Assembly (NCBI GenBank): GCA_963850425.1 | Contig: CAWKLF010000001.1 | Span: forward strand, 806,001 to 870,000 | Reading direction: 5' to 3' | DNA: 64,000 nt | Origin: Gp1-AA133 sp963850425 | Lineage (GTDB): Bacteria; Acidobacteriota; Terriglobia; Terriglobales; Acidobacteriaceae | Part shown: piece after piece, positions 63,767-64,000 of the stretch | Layout of the letters: each line of letters opens with the position of its first letter | How positions within the stretch are numbered: the first letter of the stretch is position 1 | The notes under the pieces: model-generated | Seen by the model: only the letters and a program-made list of their open reading frames with translations | What the model was told of the DNA's origin: nothing | The model's database searches: none | Made by a program: the position numbers and the translations under genes

Positions 63767-64000
63767 ATGCACGCCCCGGCGGTAGCTGCGCAGAACTGGC
63801 GTTGGGCGCGGTTTTTGCAGGATGAGAAAAGGTGCGATGAGAACGCAGAATTGCATGCAAGTTTTTTCGTTGATGTGACGAGGGAGTGGCAGTCGCGCAC
63901 GCAATCGTCGGTAGAATTGTTTGCTCGAGTTCGAGCCGAGGAGATTTTTGTCCTCCAATATTTTCTTGCGCATCTGGGAACGCGGACGATGCAAAGCACA
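63767..64000 (+). CDS. Possible start of a gene, cut by the right edge
   Basis: From an ATG at 63767 (GTGCAGGA upstream) the plus-strand frame stays open for 78 codons to the window end. The translation includes NWRWARFLQDEKRCDENAEL and SSVELFARVRAEEIFVLQYF, coherent amphipathic helices loosely like phasin-type proteins. The evidence is short and edge-limited, so it may be spurious. Confidence 0.35.
   Translation, partial: MHAPAVAAQNWRWARFLQDEKRCDENAELHASFFVDVTREWQSRTQSSVELFARVRAEEIFVLQYFLAHLGTRTMQST

Overview
The window is about 64 kb of high-GC chromosomal DNA from a diderm bacterium, most likely an Acidobacteriota member (Terriglobia-like). This placement is inference from gene content: an LPS-assembly protein (LptD), a VWFA protein of the type common in Acidobacteria, many small secreted DUF4440/SnoaL-like and TonB-C proteins, DinB, P460 and multihaem cytochromes, LigD polymerase and ligase encoded separately, and very abundant intergenic repeats. 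There are no rRNA genes, no tRNA that I could recognise, no CRISPR array, no phage and no transposase.

Layout. 1-7 kb: the 5' part of lptD (minus), an RDD membrane protein, an APC permease with a soluble tail, and two Cys/His-rich exported proteins. 7-9.2 kb: rplU-rpmA-obgE. 9.2-18 kb: accessory metabolism (PhyH dioxygenase, GlxA-type regulator, Tat-exported aminotransferase), small secreted proteins, DinB, and rpsU. 18-24 kb: a hybrid histidine kinase ending in PilZ, then nadD-rsfS-methyltransferase-rlmH. 24-30 kb: an AMIN/beta-barrel protein downstream of a seven-haem cytochrome, and a secreted M24 peptidase. 30-38 kb: folC-plsC, small proteins, cobO, accD. 38-47 kb: a frameshifted Gfo/Idh/MocA oxidoreductase, a P460 cytochrome, DUF4230 and DoxX-like membrane proteins, then LigD polymerase and LigD ligase as separate convergent genes.

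47-64 kb is the replication-origin neighbourhood: rsmG, a cluster of parS sites, parA, parB, and further on dnaN and dnaA (minus strand), with the intervening DNA heavily loaded with repeats. ParA, ParB and the parS cluster form one chromosome segregation module. DnaA and DnaN provide initiation and the sliding clamp.

The most striking non-genic signal is a dispersed two-hairpin repeat. One hairpin has a stem that changes by compensation from copy to copy while its loop stays GTAA or GCAA (a GNRA tetraloop when read as RNA from one strand). It is followed at a fairly constant distance by a GAGCCCC...GGGGCGACA hairpin. I count about 14 copies, amplified into a 166-bp tandem array near 47.0-47.8 kb, a triple repeat at 52.2-53.2 kb, and a 232-bp tandem duplication at 53.7-54.2 kb that captured the last codons of a real gene. 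Several apparent ORFs in these tracts are products of the repeats and are not annotated as genes.
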